64,000 nucleotides of DNA. Origin: Chelonoidis abingdonii (lineage: Eukaryota; Chordata; Testudines; Testudinidae). Shown piece after piece: positions 48,918-61,009 of this stretch (positions within the stretch are counted from its first letter, which is position 1; the number at the start of each line of letters is the position of its first letter). Location: positions 36,805,097 to 36,869,096 of the forward strand of contig NC_133776.1 of NCBI RefSeq assembly GCF_003597395.2, written 5' to 3'. The notes below the pieces were generated by a model. The model was not told where the DNA came from. It searched no databases and saw nothing but the letters and a program-made list of their open reading frames with translations. Both the position numbers and the translations under genes were made by a program.

Positions 48918-49475
48918 GCATACAAATAACTGCTTAGCCATAGATTATATTTAAAGTGTTGGCTCCTTCTGGTTACCATGATGTTTGTGAAGATTATCAA
49001 TGGTTTTATGAACACAAAATCCTTATGCACTAAAAGGAATAAACATAAAAATCCACTTATATATACTAGACAAAGACATAAAAGAAAAATAATCCTTGTT
49101 AACATTGCAAGCCTAATGCAGGCTAATAAGGTAAATGTTTTTGCCAAACAACGGCTATTTATTTCTGGATTTTAAATAATATGTTGATCTTTAAAAGGCA
49201 CATAGATCTTATCAATATCCTGCAATGTTGAAGGTAAAAATTCTATTCACTCAAAACTATGTTTTATAATGCCTGCCAAATTCAATTTGTCACATTAGAA
49301 CTGTGGTGTTAACACTTCCAAATATAAGGCTAAATACATTTTTGTATGATTTAATGAATCCTATTCCAGTCAGATGTTTTAACCTATCCTGTTCTTTGAA
49401 GTGTTTCATTAACACAAAAGGAGAAAGTTGTTTTAAAACTGAACATCTTCATTCATTCACTCTATTACAAACTAT
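48918..49475. other. Non-coding AT-rich DNA, probable intron
   Basis: No gene or repeat is recognised. If the exon call is right this is the 3' end of the last intron. Confidence 0.4.
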
Positions 49476-49584
49476 GGTCCCGATTCAGCAAAGCAGTTAA
49501 GCATTTTCTTAATTAAATGCATATGGGTCATCCCACTGAAGTCAGGGGAAATAGCTTCTTTTCAGTTCAGCGGGACGACTCATA
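49476..49584. repeat. Palindromic MITE, left part (split by CR1)
   Basis: GGTCCCGATTCAGCAAAGCA, GTTAAGCATTTTC, CATCCCACTGAAGTCAGGGG then AGCGGGACGACTCATAT. The matching right end is at 50712-50766. Together they rebuild an inverted repeat of the 'cagcaaagcacttaagcac' type. Confidence 0.65.
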
Positions 49585-50606
49585 TCGCATGATATCCTTA
49601 TCGATAAACTAGGCAAATACAATTTAGATGGGGCTACTATAAGGTGGATACATAACTGGCTGGATAACTGTACTCAGAGAGTGGTTATTAATGGCTCCCA
49701 AACCTGCTGGAAAGGTATAACAAGTGGGATTCCGCAGGGGTCTGTTACGGGACCGGCTCTGTTCAATATCTTCATCAACATTTAGAGTGGCATAGAAAGT
49801 ACGCTTATTAAGTTGTAGACGATACCAAACTGGATGGGGATTGCAACTGCTTTGGAGGACAGGGTCAAAATTCAAAATGATCTGGACAAATTGGAAAATT
49901 GGTCTGAGGTAAACCGGATGAAGTTCAATAAAGACAAATGCAAAGTGCTCCACTTAGGAAGAATAATCAGTTTCACACATACAAAATGGGAAGAGACTGT
50001 CTAGGAAGGAGTATGGCAGAAAAAGATCTAGGGGTCATGGTAAGACACAAGCTAAATATGAGTCAACAGTGTGATACTGGTTGCAAAAAAGCAAATGTGA
50101 TTCTGGGATGCATTAACAGGTGTGTTGTAAACAAACACATGAGAATCATCTTCCGCTCTACTCTGCGCTGGTTAGGCCTCCAACTGGAGTATTGTGTCCA
50201 GTTCTGGGCACCGCATTTCAAGAAAGATGTGGAGAAATTGGAGAGGGTCCAGAGAAGAGCAACAAGAATGATTAAAGGTCTTGAGAACATGACCTACGAA
50301 GGAAGGCTGAAAGAATTGGGTTTATTTAGTTTGGAAAAAGAGAAGACTGAGAGGGGACGTGATAGCAGTTTTCAGGTATCTAAAAGGGTGTCATCAGGAG
50401 GAGGAGAAAACTTGTTCACTTAGCCTCTAAGGATAGAACAAGAAGCAATGGGCTTAAACTGCAGCAAGGGAGATTTAGGTTGGACATTAGGAAAAAGTTC
50501 CTAACTGTCAGGGTAGTTAAACACTGGAATAAATTGCCTAGGGAGGTTGTGGAATCTCCATCTCTGGAGATATTTAAGAGTAGGTTAGATAAATGTCTAT
50601 CAGGGA
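49585..50606 (+). pseudogene. CR1 reverse transcriptase C-terminal remnant
   Basis: Plus-strand frames show KLGKYNLDGATIRWIHNWL and SGIPQGSVTGPALFNIFINI (RT fingers/palm region), followed by an in-frame stop. The D-D catalytic motif region (near 49820) is disrupted: 'gacgatacc' survives, but a stop and frame change precede it. Then come [20 protein letters not shown] and, from 49938, an open stretch to 50423 with LEYCVQFWAPHFKKDVEKLE and RVQRRATRMIKGLENMTYEG, then a frameshift into the final CR1 segment (LASKDRTRSNGLKLQQGRFR). It is broken by several frameshifts and stops and is not functional. Confidence 0.85.
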
Positions 50607-50709
50607 TGGTCTAGACAGTATTTGGTCCTGCCATGAAGGCAGGGGACTGGACTCGATGACCTCTTGAGGTCCCTTCCAGTCCTAGAGTCTATGAATCTAT
50701 GAATCTATC
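49585..50709 (+). mobile_element. CR1 LINE, 5'-truncated, with 3' terminus
   Basis: It starts within the reverse transcriptase region (GIPQGSV block at about 49730) and continues through the CR1 C-terminal region to the characteristic 3' end: GACTGGACTCGATGACCTCT, TGAGGTCCCTTCCAGTCCTA, then a short tandem of ATGAATCT units in place of a poly-A tail. That 3' microsatellite end is diagnostic of CR1. About 1.1 kb remains. It interrupts a palindromic MITE. Confidence 0.9.
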
Positions 50710-50711
50710 AA

Positions 50712-50766
50712 TGAATATGGTTAAATTTAAATATTACGTGAAGTGCATCACTGGATTGGGGCCTAA
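50712..50766. repeat. Palindromic MITE, right part
   Basis: GAATATGGTTAAATTTAAATATT, CGTGAAGTGCATCACTGGAT and TGGGGCC form the inverted counterpart of the left part (CCGATTCAGCAAAGCAG) on the other side of the CR1. Confidence 0.65.
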
Positions 50767-51158
50767 ACAGCTAACTTTCAAATGTGTCGGTAAATGGGTC
50801 AATGGATTTTGAGCATATCCTTGCTGTACATCTGCCTGTGTGCACAGATCAGGTATCTCTGGTCCTAGCAAACTTGATGTTCATGTAAAAGTGCTGGTTT
50901 GTGTGTCAAGACATGTATTTTGCCTGTGCCTTTAACCACACAGTAAACCTTGTATAGCTGTGAGGCTAAATTTGGAGGCACAATTTTCATGGCTCTTAAG
51001 TTGTCGTGAAAATGTATATACTGTACACTAATATGGAGAATACATATTAAATTTCACAAAAAATGTTTGTTTACAATTAACTTTATACAGATAACATAAT
51101 CTATGGGCATTCTTTCACCTCCAGGTATGGCAAACAATGGTTTAGAAAAGCACAAAGA

Positions 51159-51212
51159 GCCTGGTCATCGTTGAAGTCAATGGAGAGCCTTCCATTCATA
51201 TCAATGGGCAAC
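51159..51212. repeat. Short hairpin relic
   Basis: GCCTGGTCATCGTTGAAGTC AATGGAGAGCCTTCCATTCA TATCAATGGGC: central self-complementary core of the AAGTCAATGG class. Confidence 0.55.
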
Positions 51213-51826
51213 TGTCAATTTGAAATCTACTCAGTAAAAAAGAGAGGAGAGAGAAAGAATAAAAAAATTGAAGTACTGCCCCTGCCCCTGAGTTCACAAA
51301 ACAGAGGAAAATGAGTAACCAAGCAGGCATACGTAGCAGAAATATTAATTAGGCATACAGTGATCTCAGTCGCACAAAATACACAAATTGAAAAAACAGA
51401 ACCCATATATTTTGCTTACAAATGACTTTCCATAAGAGTAATGTTACTTGCAATGCTGGTTTTCAGACAAAATCATGTTCCTTAAAACTGACACAATACA
51501 TTCTTCACCTTGACTTTTGTCTAGGATAGGATTTTGTGCAGTATTGTTATTGGAAGAGCTGACGATAATGTAATCCTAAACCAGATTAAAGACGAGATGC
51601 GGTATTGAACATTTTTGCTAACCTAGAATAATGCAGGTAACATACGCGCAGCATACCTTTCCTGAACTGACTGAATTTAAAAGTCAACTAGGAGCCTGAT
51701 CTGCTTTGCAATTTCTATTTGAGTGTTTGGCTCTCACTTTAGGTGTGTTGCATCATTTACGGCAGACTCTGTATGGCAGATGTCATGGTGAGTCAACAAA
51801 GTTTTTAGACTTGTTATGAGTGCTTT

Positions 51827-51899
51827 GGGCCTAATCTAAAGCTTGTTGAAGTCAGTGGAGAGATTCCCATTGGCTTCAATGGACTTTGGATCAGAACCT
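51827..51899. repeat. 73-bp hairpin relic
   Basis: GGGCCTAATCTAAAGCTTGT TGAAGTCAGTGG ... CCCATTGGCTTCAATGGACT TTGGATCAGAACC: an end-to-end imperfect palindrome of the same family as 47561-47632. Confidence 0.7.
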
Positions 51900-53565
51900 G
51901 TGTGACTGAGAGGTTTCCTTGCCATTATGTCCAAGAGCAATATTTTATTACTTACACATCTGTGTCTTCTTTTTGTTGGATCCCTCTACCTGGCAGGCCA
52001 GACACATATTCTGCACATAATTCATCAAACAGAATATCCAAAATACATGACCGCATATCAGCATCTGGGCAGAGTTTGACCAAACAGACACTTGAGAGTG
52101 GATTTCACTTACAAGCATGTGGAAATACCCTTTTTTTACCCACCCAGTAAGGGAACAGTGCAAGTTTGAATATGAAATGTATGCCTTATACTGTACTCAT
52201 CAGCTGTAATGCACTGGAAAGCCATCATCAGCACATACTGTTGCTATCAAGAATAAATTGCATTCATGTTTTCATCCACATACTCTCCCCATTGTGCTGT
52301 ATTAGAGTTTGCCTGGTTCTATATCTTCTAATGGATAAAGACTTTCACATGCTTTGAAGGAACTGAAGCTGAATCTTTACATCCTAAGAAGTAAAACACT
52401 AATTGCAAATCCCTAAAGATGGAAGCGGTATTTCAGAATTTGTTTGCATATTAGCAGCTACAAAACAGCTCTGGAATTCCCTGTATCACTGGAGCTAAAA
52501 TAAACTCAAGTATAGAGAATGCAACATTCTTTTGTATTGGTTAGAGCTAGATGAATAGGTCATAAAGAGCAATTTACTTCAGGTCCAATCTGAAATATCG
52601 GAGTGCCCCTAACTCCCTGAGAGGAGATGTTCAGCTTCTCTGATGTTTAGATTGTGAAGGTTTCTTCTCCAGGATAAATATATGCGTGGATGCCAGGAAA
52701 GACACATTGGTGTCCTTTGTAATCAGCCATACATCATTATTTGACAAAAGAAACCTGCCTGCAATGTAAGCTTCTCTAAAACAAATCTAAATCATACCGG
52801 TATCCTTTATTTAAGCAAGATCATTTACCACAAGTTGTATCATCCCTTAAATAACACGTTTGCATTCAAAGCTTTTGTAAAGAAACGCATTGTACAACTT
52901 GCATTACACAACCAAAAATACATTACCAGCAATAAAATAATCATAATAATATTGTTTTTTATATATAGTTTATATAAAAATATTATTTATATTAAAAATA
53001 AGTCACACAGATCTGACACAACTGAGAGGGAAAGAAGAAAAACTGAGAGGTATGGCATTCCAGTTTAGCTTGATTTAGGGCCAAGTTGTCAAAATGAGGC
53101 CTCTAATTTTGTGCACATAATCATTTCTACAAGGGCCTCCATTCATGGTAATTTGCATGCACACAATATTTAAGCATGGAAATGATGCCTGAGTATGTGA
53201 ATAGTAAAATGTATGGGAGAAATCATGTGCACAAATGATTGTCTGAACAACATTATCAGAGCAAAATTGGAAAATATGGCCTTAGATGTAAACATTACAT
53301 TTTAAAAGGTCCATCCATTTTTGAAGGCCTGATCCTGCACACATGGAAGTGAATGGGAATTTTGCCATTAATTTATACAGGAGTACGTTCAGCTCCTTAA
53401 TATGACCATATGCCTTTTAGAATGCCCCGAAATAGTGAATTAAAAAAAAACACATATGAAGCTTTTTGAAAATGAGAGAATGAGGATCACACAGCTTGGG
53501 CCCTTCAACTCCAAATACTTTTTCTGAAGGGGTCAAACTATCACAAAAGTTTTGAAAAATAAATC
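51900..53565. other. Unassigned AT-rich non-coding DNA
   Basis: No gene. A TAT-rich tract at about 52940-52997 and a weak AAGTGAATGGGAATTTTGCC hairpin relic at about 53325-53400 are the only structured parts. Confidence 0.45.
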
Positions 53566-53568
53566 AAT

Positions 53569-53765
53569 CTAGTGGTTAAAAGAAAAGGCCTGAGAGCCAA
53601 GAGATGTGGGTTCTATTTTAGTTGTGTTATCAGATTTCTGGATGATCTTGGAAAATCAAGTAACCTTAGTGCCTCAGTTTCCCCATCTGTAATAAATGTA
53701 TTGGTATTTACCTCCCAAAGCTGTTGAGACTAATTTCATTAACGTTTGCAAAATGCTATAAAGGG
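53569..53765 (+). repeat. MIR-like SINE
   Basis: CTAGTGGTTAAAAGAAAAGG, GAGAGCCAAGAGATGTGGGT, TCTTGGAAAATCAAGTAACC, GTGCCTCAGTTTCCCCATCT, and a tail with TTACCTCCCAAAGCTGTTGAG and GCAAAATGCTATAAAG follow the MIR order closely. Here the tRNA-derived head is partly kept. Confidence 0.8.
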
Positions 53766-54085
53766 GAAATAATAATATAATTTTTTTCAGCTCAGAGAAA
53801 ACCTACTTCTTAATTTTAAACTCTAATTACATTCTTTTGTGGAATTAAATTATAAAACTGAGTTACATTAAAAAAAATATTATGCATCAGAGAAGTTTGA
53901 TGAAGAGAGGATTTATCCCTGTCTTACAAACGTCTTCCCTTTTTTCTTTTCCTGACAGAAACTAGCAATGTGGCAAAATTCTGTCTCACTGATATGGAAT
54001 GCAGAGGAGACAATAATTCATTAATCTTCATAAAGGACTGCAGCAAACTGTCATAAAGTTTGGTTAATAAGCCCTGCAAAGCTTT

Positions 54086-54157
54086 GGGTGACATCCAGGC
54101 TCCATTTAAGTCAATGGCAAAACTCTCATTAACTTCAATGAAGCCAGGATTTCTCCC
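54086..54157. repeat. Short hairpin relic
   Basis: GGGTGACATCCAGGCTCCAT TTAAGTCAATGG ... CTCATTAACTTCAATGAAGC CAGGATTTCTCCCC: an imperfect inverted repeat. Confidence 0.6.
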
Positions 54158-54212
54158 CTTGTCACTAGGCAGGTTCTTCCTTATGAATCTGAATGCATTT
54201 GTTAAGGATATT

Positions 54213-54283
54213 GGGTCTCATCCAATGTTTTTGAAGTCAATGGGAGGCTTTCTGCTGAGTCTAGTGGACTTTGGATCAGGCCC
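54213..54283. repeat. Short hairpin relic
   Basis: GGGTCTCATCCAATGTTTTT GAAGTCAATGGGAGGCTTTC ... GTGGACTTTGGATCAGGCCC. Same family as 47561-47632, only about 55 bp after the preceding relic. Confidence 0.65.
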
Positions 54284-54706
54284 ATGATAAAGAATGAGAT
54301 TTAAAAATCCATGTTAATGCAGAAATCAGATGCAGGAAAGCCAAACTCTATGCTGATACAGGAGGCAACTTTTATTAATTTAGAAATGTGATTTTTGTTT
54401 TATTTGATGTCTGTAACTTAGTAGCAAGCTAAAGAGGTGATTACATCAAAGAGATTGAACCAGGGGAGGAAGTAAGAGAGGGAGAAATGTGGCTTCCCAA
54501 AACAGCAGTACAGAAGGGATTTTTACTCCTCAAACACATCAGACAGTTGTAATTCAGGAGATCCCTACATAATTAGGCTTTATGTGGCCATTCTGGATGG
54601 GGTGCGAGGAAGATTGACTCCACCTCCCAAGCACGAGAGATGCCACAGGCCCAATACCCTTAAAAAATGCATTCAGATTCATAATGAAGACCTGCCTAGT
54701 GACAGA

Positions 54707-54766
54707 GGGAGAAATCCTGGCTTCATTGAAGCCAATGGGAGTTTTACCGTTGACTTAAATGGAGCC
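54707..54766. repeat. Short hairpin relic
   Basis: GGGAGAAATCCTGGCTTCAT TGAAGCCAATGGGAGTTTTA CCGTTGACTTAAATGGAGCC. Related in both arms to the relic at 54086-54157. Confidence 0.6.
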
Positions 54767-55559
54767 TGTACAGTACTCAGCAGCTGCTATACCAGCTTAT
54801 GGAAAGGAATAGCAGCCATAGCTCCTTTACATCTTCCTCTGGTATATGGGAATTCCTGGCCTCTGCACCTACTATCATAGGTCTTGCCCACCTAAATTTC
54901 AGGTTGGGTTATTGACTAGAAATAGCAGTGGTAGGACTGATGGATATCTTGCTATTAATGCATATAGGACAGATATTTATACTCTTGGACCTCTTTGCGG
55001 AGAATACTGTTATCCTACCTGTGAAAGGTAGCAGTGTTCTAGGGGAGATTTGGGAAATGGTTTGAATCTTTCCTCAATGCTGTATCCAAAGGTCAGTGAT
55101 GGGCAACTGTACCTCTGCCACCAAACCGCCTTCACCTGTGGAGCACCATTCTATTCTGAAACACTCCTGCTTTATTCAGTACTCACATGGAGCTATTAGG
55201 AGAAATTATGAAGCTTCCTTTGCGGCTACATGTCAACAATATGGCAATGACACAACTCTGCTGTTCACACCCCATGATAACACCACTGTCACCCAGCCAT
55301 CTCAGTGTTTACCTAGAGTAGCACATGGAAGAGGAAGAGCTGGCAGAAATTAAATCCTAGTGAGATGACAGTAATGCTGACAAGGAGAAGAAACATTTCA
55401 ACCAGCTTGCTAACACAGTGCTGCATCAGCCAGTCAAAGATGTGTGCCCATAAGGCATCAACACAGACCAAAATTTGGGTGGTTTTTTTTTCAACTTCTC
55501 ACTGCCAAAGCTAATATTGGAGATGCCTACTTCTGCAAGAAATGCATAGTACCCCCTTC
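54767..55559. other. Unassigned non-coding DNA
   Basis: No exon or recognised element. It may belong to the same old LINE as the following block, but I see no clear motif. Confidence 0.4.
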
Positions 55560-56100
55560 AAGTGGTTAGGAGACTGCATCTCAACCTTATTGTTGATACC
55601 TAGCTTTGATCATGCATGCTTCTGTTACCTCTTTGGATTACTGCAATGCAAGTTTTTAGACATGAAAGCATCAGCCCTGAAAAAACTCTAACTGGTGCAG
55701 ATTACACGTCCTCAGAATCATGGAATACTGAGAGCACATTTCCTCTGCACTCCACTGCCTCCCTTTAGATAGAACATCACATCAGAGAGTCTCACTTCTT
55801 ATTTTAAAGGTTCTAAATGGTCAGGGGCTCAAGATGCCTAAAAGCTTGACTCACTATCCTGGACTTTGACAACTCTTGGCAATCCATTCCTCATAACAAA
55901 GCTGTTTCCATTAGGACAAACTCTAATGAGCAGGAGACAGACCTTTCTAGAAGGTGGGTTTAAAACTGTGGAATTCACTCCCATAGGATCTAAGGATGAC
56001 ACAAACATCAACACTTTCCATTACAAATGCAAAACGCATAGTTTGACCTTGCTTTCTTGCAAAGCTACATATCACACATATGTTATTTTTTTTAAATATA
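55560..56100 (+). mobile_element. Old L2/CR1-type LINE relic
   Basis: Plus-strand conceptual translation gives 'SLDYCNA'-like sequence near 55630, an 'LHCLPL'-like block near 55755, 'LTSYFKGSKW' / 'LNGQGL' near 55800, and 'GLKLWNSLP' near 55970 followed by a K/R-rich end. This is the standard order after the reverse transcriptase in L2/CR1-clade LINEs. Many stops and frame changes show it is ancient. The frame at 55866-56156 is part of it. Confidence 0.6.
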
Positions 56101-56159
56101 GTCTATTGAAAGAAAAAGGAAGGAAGGGAAGCAAAATGCTAACTGTTTATTCTTAACTC

Positions 56160-57316
56160 AAGGAAGTGTTCAGATAGCTAAGTGATGAGCATGGTATAAG
56201 AATCTAAGCTGAATAGAATTTTAAAGGAAAACATGGGGAATGTTCTCCTAGAAGCTTCTACTGCAGCAGATATAAACTTTGAATACTTAGAGTCATGAGT
56301 CAAAAGGCAAAGCTACAAGGTCAGGAAAGAATTATGAGAATATTACCCTGGCACTACAGATGCACTTAGAAATCATGAATTTCTTGACAGGGAGATGACT
56401 GAATTTAAGTACTTGGAGCAGAATTTCAGCCACCATAAATGGGCATAGCTCCATTGAGTCCTAAGGGGCTGCTTACACCCACATCAACTAAGGATCAGGG
56501 TCCTACATTCCAGAGTGATAGATAGAAAAATGAGATAGATGGATAAGAAAGGCAGGTAAGGGGTGTATGACATTAATTACAACAACAAAAAGATTTTTAA
56601 AGCAAGAAAAGTAAGTACAATGAATGCAACAATTATTGTCCTTTGTTAAACTAAGCATGCTAATTTTCTTTTGGTAGAGGGAGTAACAATTATGCATGGA
56701 ATAAGGGCAGAAGAAAAGATTTTTGACATTCCAACTAGTAATATTAAGCAGTTACTGCTAGGTACAGCTCTCATCACCCAATAGCTATAGCCACTAGGAA
56801 CAGTTATTCCTCCATATCTTTTGTCAGTAAATGATACAAAGTCTTGTATTTTAATCTGAGATGCTTCTCTACTGACTTTCAAGAGTCTGGACACTCAACA
56901 TCTAACACAAGACATAAACTGTGTTAACACACTAAACAAACACTTCTTTAGTAGTTAGTAAATATATACACATAACTGAAAAAATATGGAAACACCTCCA
57001 AGTTACGTACACACCAAACCAAATCCAACAAAAGAAAAAGCAAAAGCATGAAGGGAAGAGAGGGAGAAAGGAAGGTGGGACTGAATATATAAAATGAAAA
57101 ACTCTTGGTATTAGGTCTGTGAACCTGTTTCTCTATTAGGTGTAGTAACTTTGTCTGCTCATGTAATATCTGTTGGTGAATTTCATCCCTATAGGGAAGG
57201 GCTATGTGCCTCTTAAGTCCTACTTGAGTTCTGATTTGGTGGATTAAATGATGCATAAGGTAGGCTCATGCTGGTTCTCTGCACAGGAGCTAGCTTCATC
57301 CTACGTATCATATTTT
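56160..57316. other. Unassigned AT-rich non-coding DNA
   Basis: No recognised gene. Minus-strand frames at 56646-56894 and 56948-57398 are somewhat longer than their surroundings but show no domain and no splice-flanked structure that I can support. A GATA-like simple tract is near 56516-56550. Confidence 0.4.
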
Positions 57317-57431
57317 TAGAGCTGGTTGAAAAATGGGATATCATTTGCACAAAAAAGTTCATGAAAATCTGGTTTAAATTTTGTTGTTGAACACTCATGA
57401 AAAAAGTACTGAAATTTTACAACCAGCTCTA
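57317..57431. mobile_element. Short TAGAGCT-family inverted-repeat element, 115 bp
   Basis: The left end TAGAGCTGGTTGAAAAATG pairs with the right end, whose reverse complement is TAGAGCTGGTTGTAAAATT. A longer relative is at 11463-11880. No 8-bp duplication is visible at the flanks; TA could be the target. Confidence 0.7.
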
Positions 57432-58587
57432 CAGCGGGTCACAAACCAGGCCAAAAACGTTGACATTATTTTCATTATTTAAAATTTTGATGAAAAATTG
57501 CAAACATTGGTATATTTCATACTTTGGACCCTTTTTTATCCTGTGTGAACTTTTTCCATGATCCAAATAGAGCATCTCTTACTAATGCTCATATCAAGGC
57601 ATTGTGAAGAATAGATTAGGTTCCATTTTCTTATTTTCTCAGCAGCGATGTCTTTACTGATGGGAGGCTTGCTTGTTTGTTTGTTAATATGGTTGGATTA
57701 TTAGGTGGTATTTGAAGCTCTAGCCAATAAGGCATGCTCATACTTCAACGGGTGTTTCCATAATTTTTTCCCCGGTACTGTATAATCACACTTACTTTGC
57801 TGTAACTGTACAGGTTATTAGGCTGAGGAAGAGGCTGTTCTCTTCTGGTCCTTGAGGTTTTCTTCCCTCTCCTATTGGATGGGCAGTGGGGCTGACTCTT
57901 CATTTACGGAAGTATGGGGAAAATCAAATAATGCTTATGTGATCATGAATGTCATGCACAGATATGTCCTTTTTCTTCATGATTATCATCACCATACTAA
58001 AAATGACAGTCCAACATTTAATGTAAGGACATACAAAGCGATCTTAGAATGAATGAAATTAAAAATCAACCACAACATTGTTTTGAAGTGATTAGACATG
58101 GCTTCAGCATCTGAAAACAAAACAACAAAGCTATGTAATATGGTCTGTGAACAGTGCAACATATGATTTCGATACAGCAAAACATGCTACTTGTTTCCAT
58201 CAGGCTAACGACAGGAGAAGAAGAAAGGCCTACTGAAAGCCACTTACCATCCTCTATGAGCAAGTGAGAATGGGCTCAGCACTGCTCCCTCCCCACTTGC
58301 CTGCCACTCTCTTTCCCACTGAGAAGTTAGGTGGCACTTTCTCTCATTTTCCAGCCATCTTGTCAACTGAAGTATTTCCACTTGGAAAGGTGTGGAATCA
58401 CATGACCTCTGATGTTGTCTGGGTCCCACTGGCGCATGTGGGATATGGCTATGCTATGGAGCAGTAATTTCACATTCTCTGAGCTGACACACTTGGCTTG
58501 ACATAACACAGACTCCCTCACCTTATATTCACAGGCAGGATTCATTCACTGCAGTAACTCAGCAACCATCCTGTTCCGAAAGACATA
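57432..58587. other. Unassigned non-coding DNA
   Basis: No gene or clear element. Short overlapping frames at 57.9-58.5 kb on both strands are accidental. Confidence 0.45.
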
Positions 58588-58658
58588 AGGTGACATCTGA
58601 TCCTTCCGAAGTCAATAAGAGTTTGGCCATTGACTTCAACTGGGTCAGGGTGTCACCC
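58588..58658. repeat. Short hairpin relic
   Basis: GGTGACATCTGATCCTTCC GAAGTCAATAAGAGTTTGGC CATTGACTTCAACTGGGTCA GGGTGTCACCC: a near end-to-end palindrome. Confidence 0.7.
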
Positions 58659-58835
58659 AGAGTTTGCTAAAACAAATATTAATAAAAACAAATGTTTCAG
58701 CAAAGTCTCTTGAAGATATTTTTGAACATTTATATTATATTGTAAAGGTTTCATTTGGCTAGTCTACTAGAACCACTGCAGTGCACCTGTATCAAGTTAC
58801 TTCCACTTGTTGTAAAGCCAGGACAGGGAGAATCA

Positions 58836-58935
58836 GATTCTACTCACACTTCTGCAGGTATAAATCCAGAGTAGTACCATTGCCACTGATGGAGTTACTC
58901 TGGATTTACATTGACATAAATGAGAGCAGAATTTG
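58836..58935. repeat. Hairpin relic, TAAATCCAGAGTA type
   Basis: GTATAAATCCAGAGTAGTAC CATTGCCACTGATGG AGTTACTCTGGATTTACATT: an inverted repeat of a second short palindromic family, followed by GAGAGCAGAATTTGGGCC. Confidence 0.65.
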
Positions 58936-60004
58936 GGCCAGCATATGCAGCCATCTACTTAGCTCTGCATTGGCTAATCAGTTATTCCACAGTTGTTAGA
59001 TTCAAACATTCATTGGTTATTAGTACAACGTTATTCAACAGTGACAATACATGCAGGGATGCACAAAGCACACCAAGTGAACAGGGAAAGCAGGTGCACT
59101 CTACACAATGACTAGTCCATGTGATAAATTTCCCCTAGGAGCTGAAGGCACCTCGATTTGATCTTTTCTAGAAAGCATTCTGAGCGAGCCCTTGGTTATA
59201 TCCGTGTTCATGCTACAGTGTTACCTATGCATTCACATGCTTATGTAGCAGTCACAAATACAAAGGATTCATTATGCATAACCAGGGAAAAGTCTATGGC
59301 TCCAGTATTCACAAATGCTCCTTTCTAATAAGCACAATGAATAACCTCTCTATTGATATTTGACTTGTGTAGTCCAAACATGGAATGATGTGGGTCCATA
59401 AAAGCTGAAAAAGAGATGATTCCTGCTAAAAACAACCAAATGAAGCTCTATGAATAGACTATATTAAGCAATTGTTATATAGATTTTGATAGCAGCATAT
59501 GTCTGATTAACATATGTGAATAATTACACATTGGAAGTTTAAAAAACATTTATTCTCCTTTTCTTAATGCTTTTATCCTTTGCTGTCTGTGTTTCCCACG
59601 GGATACAAGCCAGCATGACTTTATCTGGTGTTTTTGTTTATGAACCAAAATCTTTAAAGTTGCTAGTGCAGATCTGAAAATACAAATTTGCTAGTTACCC
59701 TGAGCTCCTTCTGCTATGGCAACGAAGCACAAACCTATGACAATGGTGTCTATTTGTTTCTAGCATCTAGGTGATAGAGGGTATATATTTTTAAGCAGAT
59801 TTGTACATTCTGGTACATTCTGGAGGTGATTCTCCCCAGGCCACCAGCCATAATTTTAACATCATGATGGAAAAAATATTGTGAAGTTTTATTCCCCTGC
59901 CCCCCCCCCAACACTACAAAAAGTGTGTATGTATGTCAACGTTTATGCTACAGGGATATTTTAGAGTAAAATTACATGAATCATTCTTCAGGGCTTGTCC
60001 AGAT
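58936..60004. other. Unassigned non-coding DNA
   Basis: No gene or element. A C-run at about 59900-59910 is the only simple tract. Confidence 0.45.
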
Positions 60005-60110
60005 CATGACGTGGGCCCTAATCCAGCAAGATACTTAAGCACATGTGTAACATTAAGCACATAAGTAATGTTATCAACTTCAGTGGGAATAATTATGTGA
60101 TTAAAGTTAT
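60005..60110. repeat. Short palindromic relic (CAGCAAG/TTAAGCAC type)
   Basis: GGGCCCTAATCCAGCAAGAT, ACTTAAGCACATGTGTAACA, TCAACTTCAGTGGGAATAAT, TATGTGATTAAAGTTATG. It matches the left part of the split element at 49476-49584. The right arm is decayed. Confidence 0.55.
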
Positions 60111-61009
60111 GAAATAAATATTAAATATTAAATAAAGCTTAAATATCTTAAATCAGGGCCATTTGATTAAAGGAATTTTAGCCAAAGTACAACTGGCCAT
60201 ATGTTTTGTTGTTCGCCTTCCTCTGAAGTATCAGGTTGTGGTCATTGATACTGGCAGGTAGTAAACAGACCAACTGTCCTGTCTGTTATGGTAAATCCTG
60301 TGGTCGTAAAACTCTGCAAACTGGTTTTTAATATAAATGGTATTACCAGAAAAGATATGCAACGTTCCTATAACAGCTGCTGTAGCATTTGCTGCAATCC
60401 TGATTTATAAGTTGATAAACATGCTTTTTATAACATAAAAAGAAACCTTTTGATGTACTGTGTTTTACCAAAAATATGTGTCTTACCAAAAATAGAGAAG
60501 GAGTAAGTTACATAGTCTTGTCTTTAAATGCTGGGTTAACAACAAGAGCTGACAAAAGTCCTTGGAACTTCAGGAATTCCAGTGGATTTGTCAGATACAA
60601 ATAATCTTTATTCTCAAATTTAATTAACCAATGGTTAAACCATTTAGCATTTCTGATCTCAATCTTCCAGTTTCATGATTCAGATTTCTAATTACTAACC
60701 ATCACAGTTACTTCATACTGAGCAAATATAGAACGTAATCCTGAACTAGCTCTCCTTTGGTCTTTAATGTCAAATTAACTAGTTACCCTCAAACTTTTAC
60801 TGTATTTTTCAATAAAACAAACTTTTTGAATGATAAATTAACATTCCTTCATTTGATTCTCTTGCTAATAAATACATTAAATGCACTCTTGTGCCACAGA
60901 TCTTCTTGACCTGGTATTAACTTATTTAGAAGCATGACTTTTCCTCATTAAAGCTAATCTTGCTACTAAACAAATGGCTTGAAATGTATTAAAAAAAAAT
61001 AAAAAAATA
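60111..61009. other. Unassigned AT-rich non-coding DNA
   Basis: No gene or recognised element. An A/TA-rich tract at 60986-61015 abuts the SINE tail. Confidence 0.45.

Noticed and set aside
48628..48954. 108-codon plus-strand open frame overlapping the putative exon
   Set aside because: The minus-strand frame begins exactly at an acceptor AG and has protein-like composition. The plus frame runs through that acceptor and is rich in cysteine and serine without pattern.
56646..57398. Minus-strand frames of 61-102 codons that could be upstream exons of the 48.7 kb gene
   Set aside because: No paired splice sites and no protein-like pattern. The last part overlaps an inverted-repeat element.
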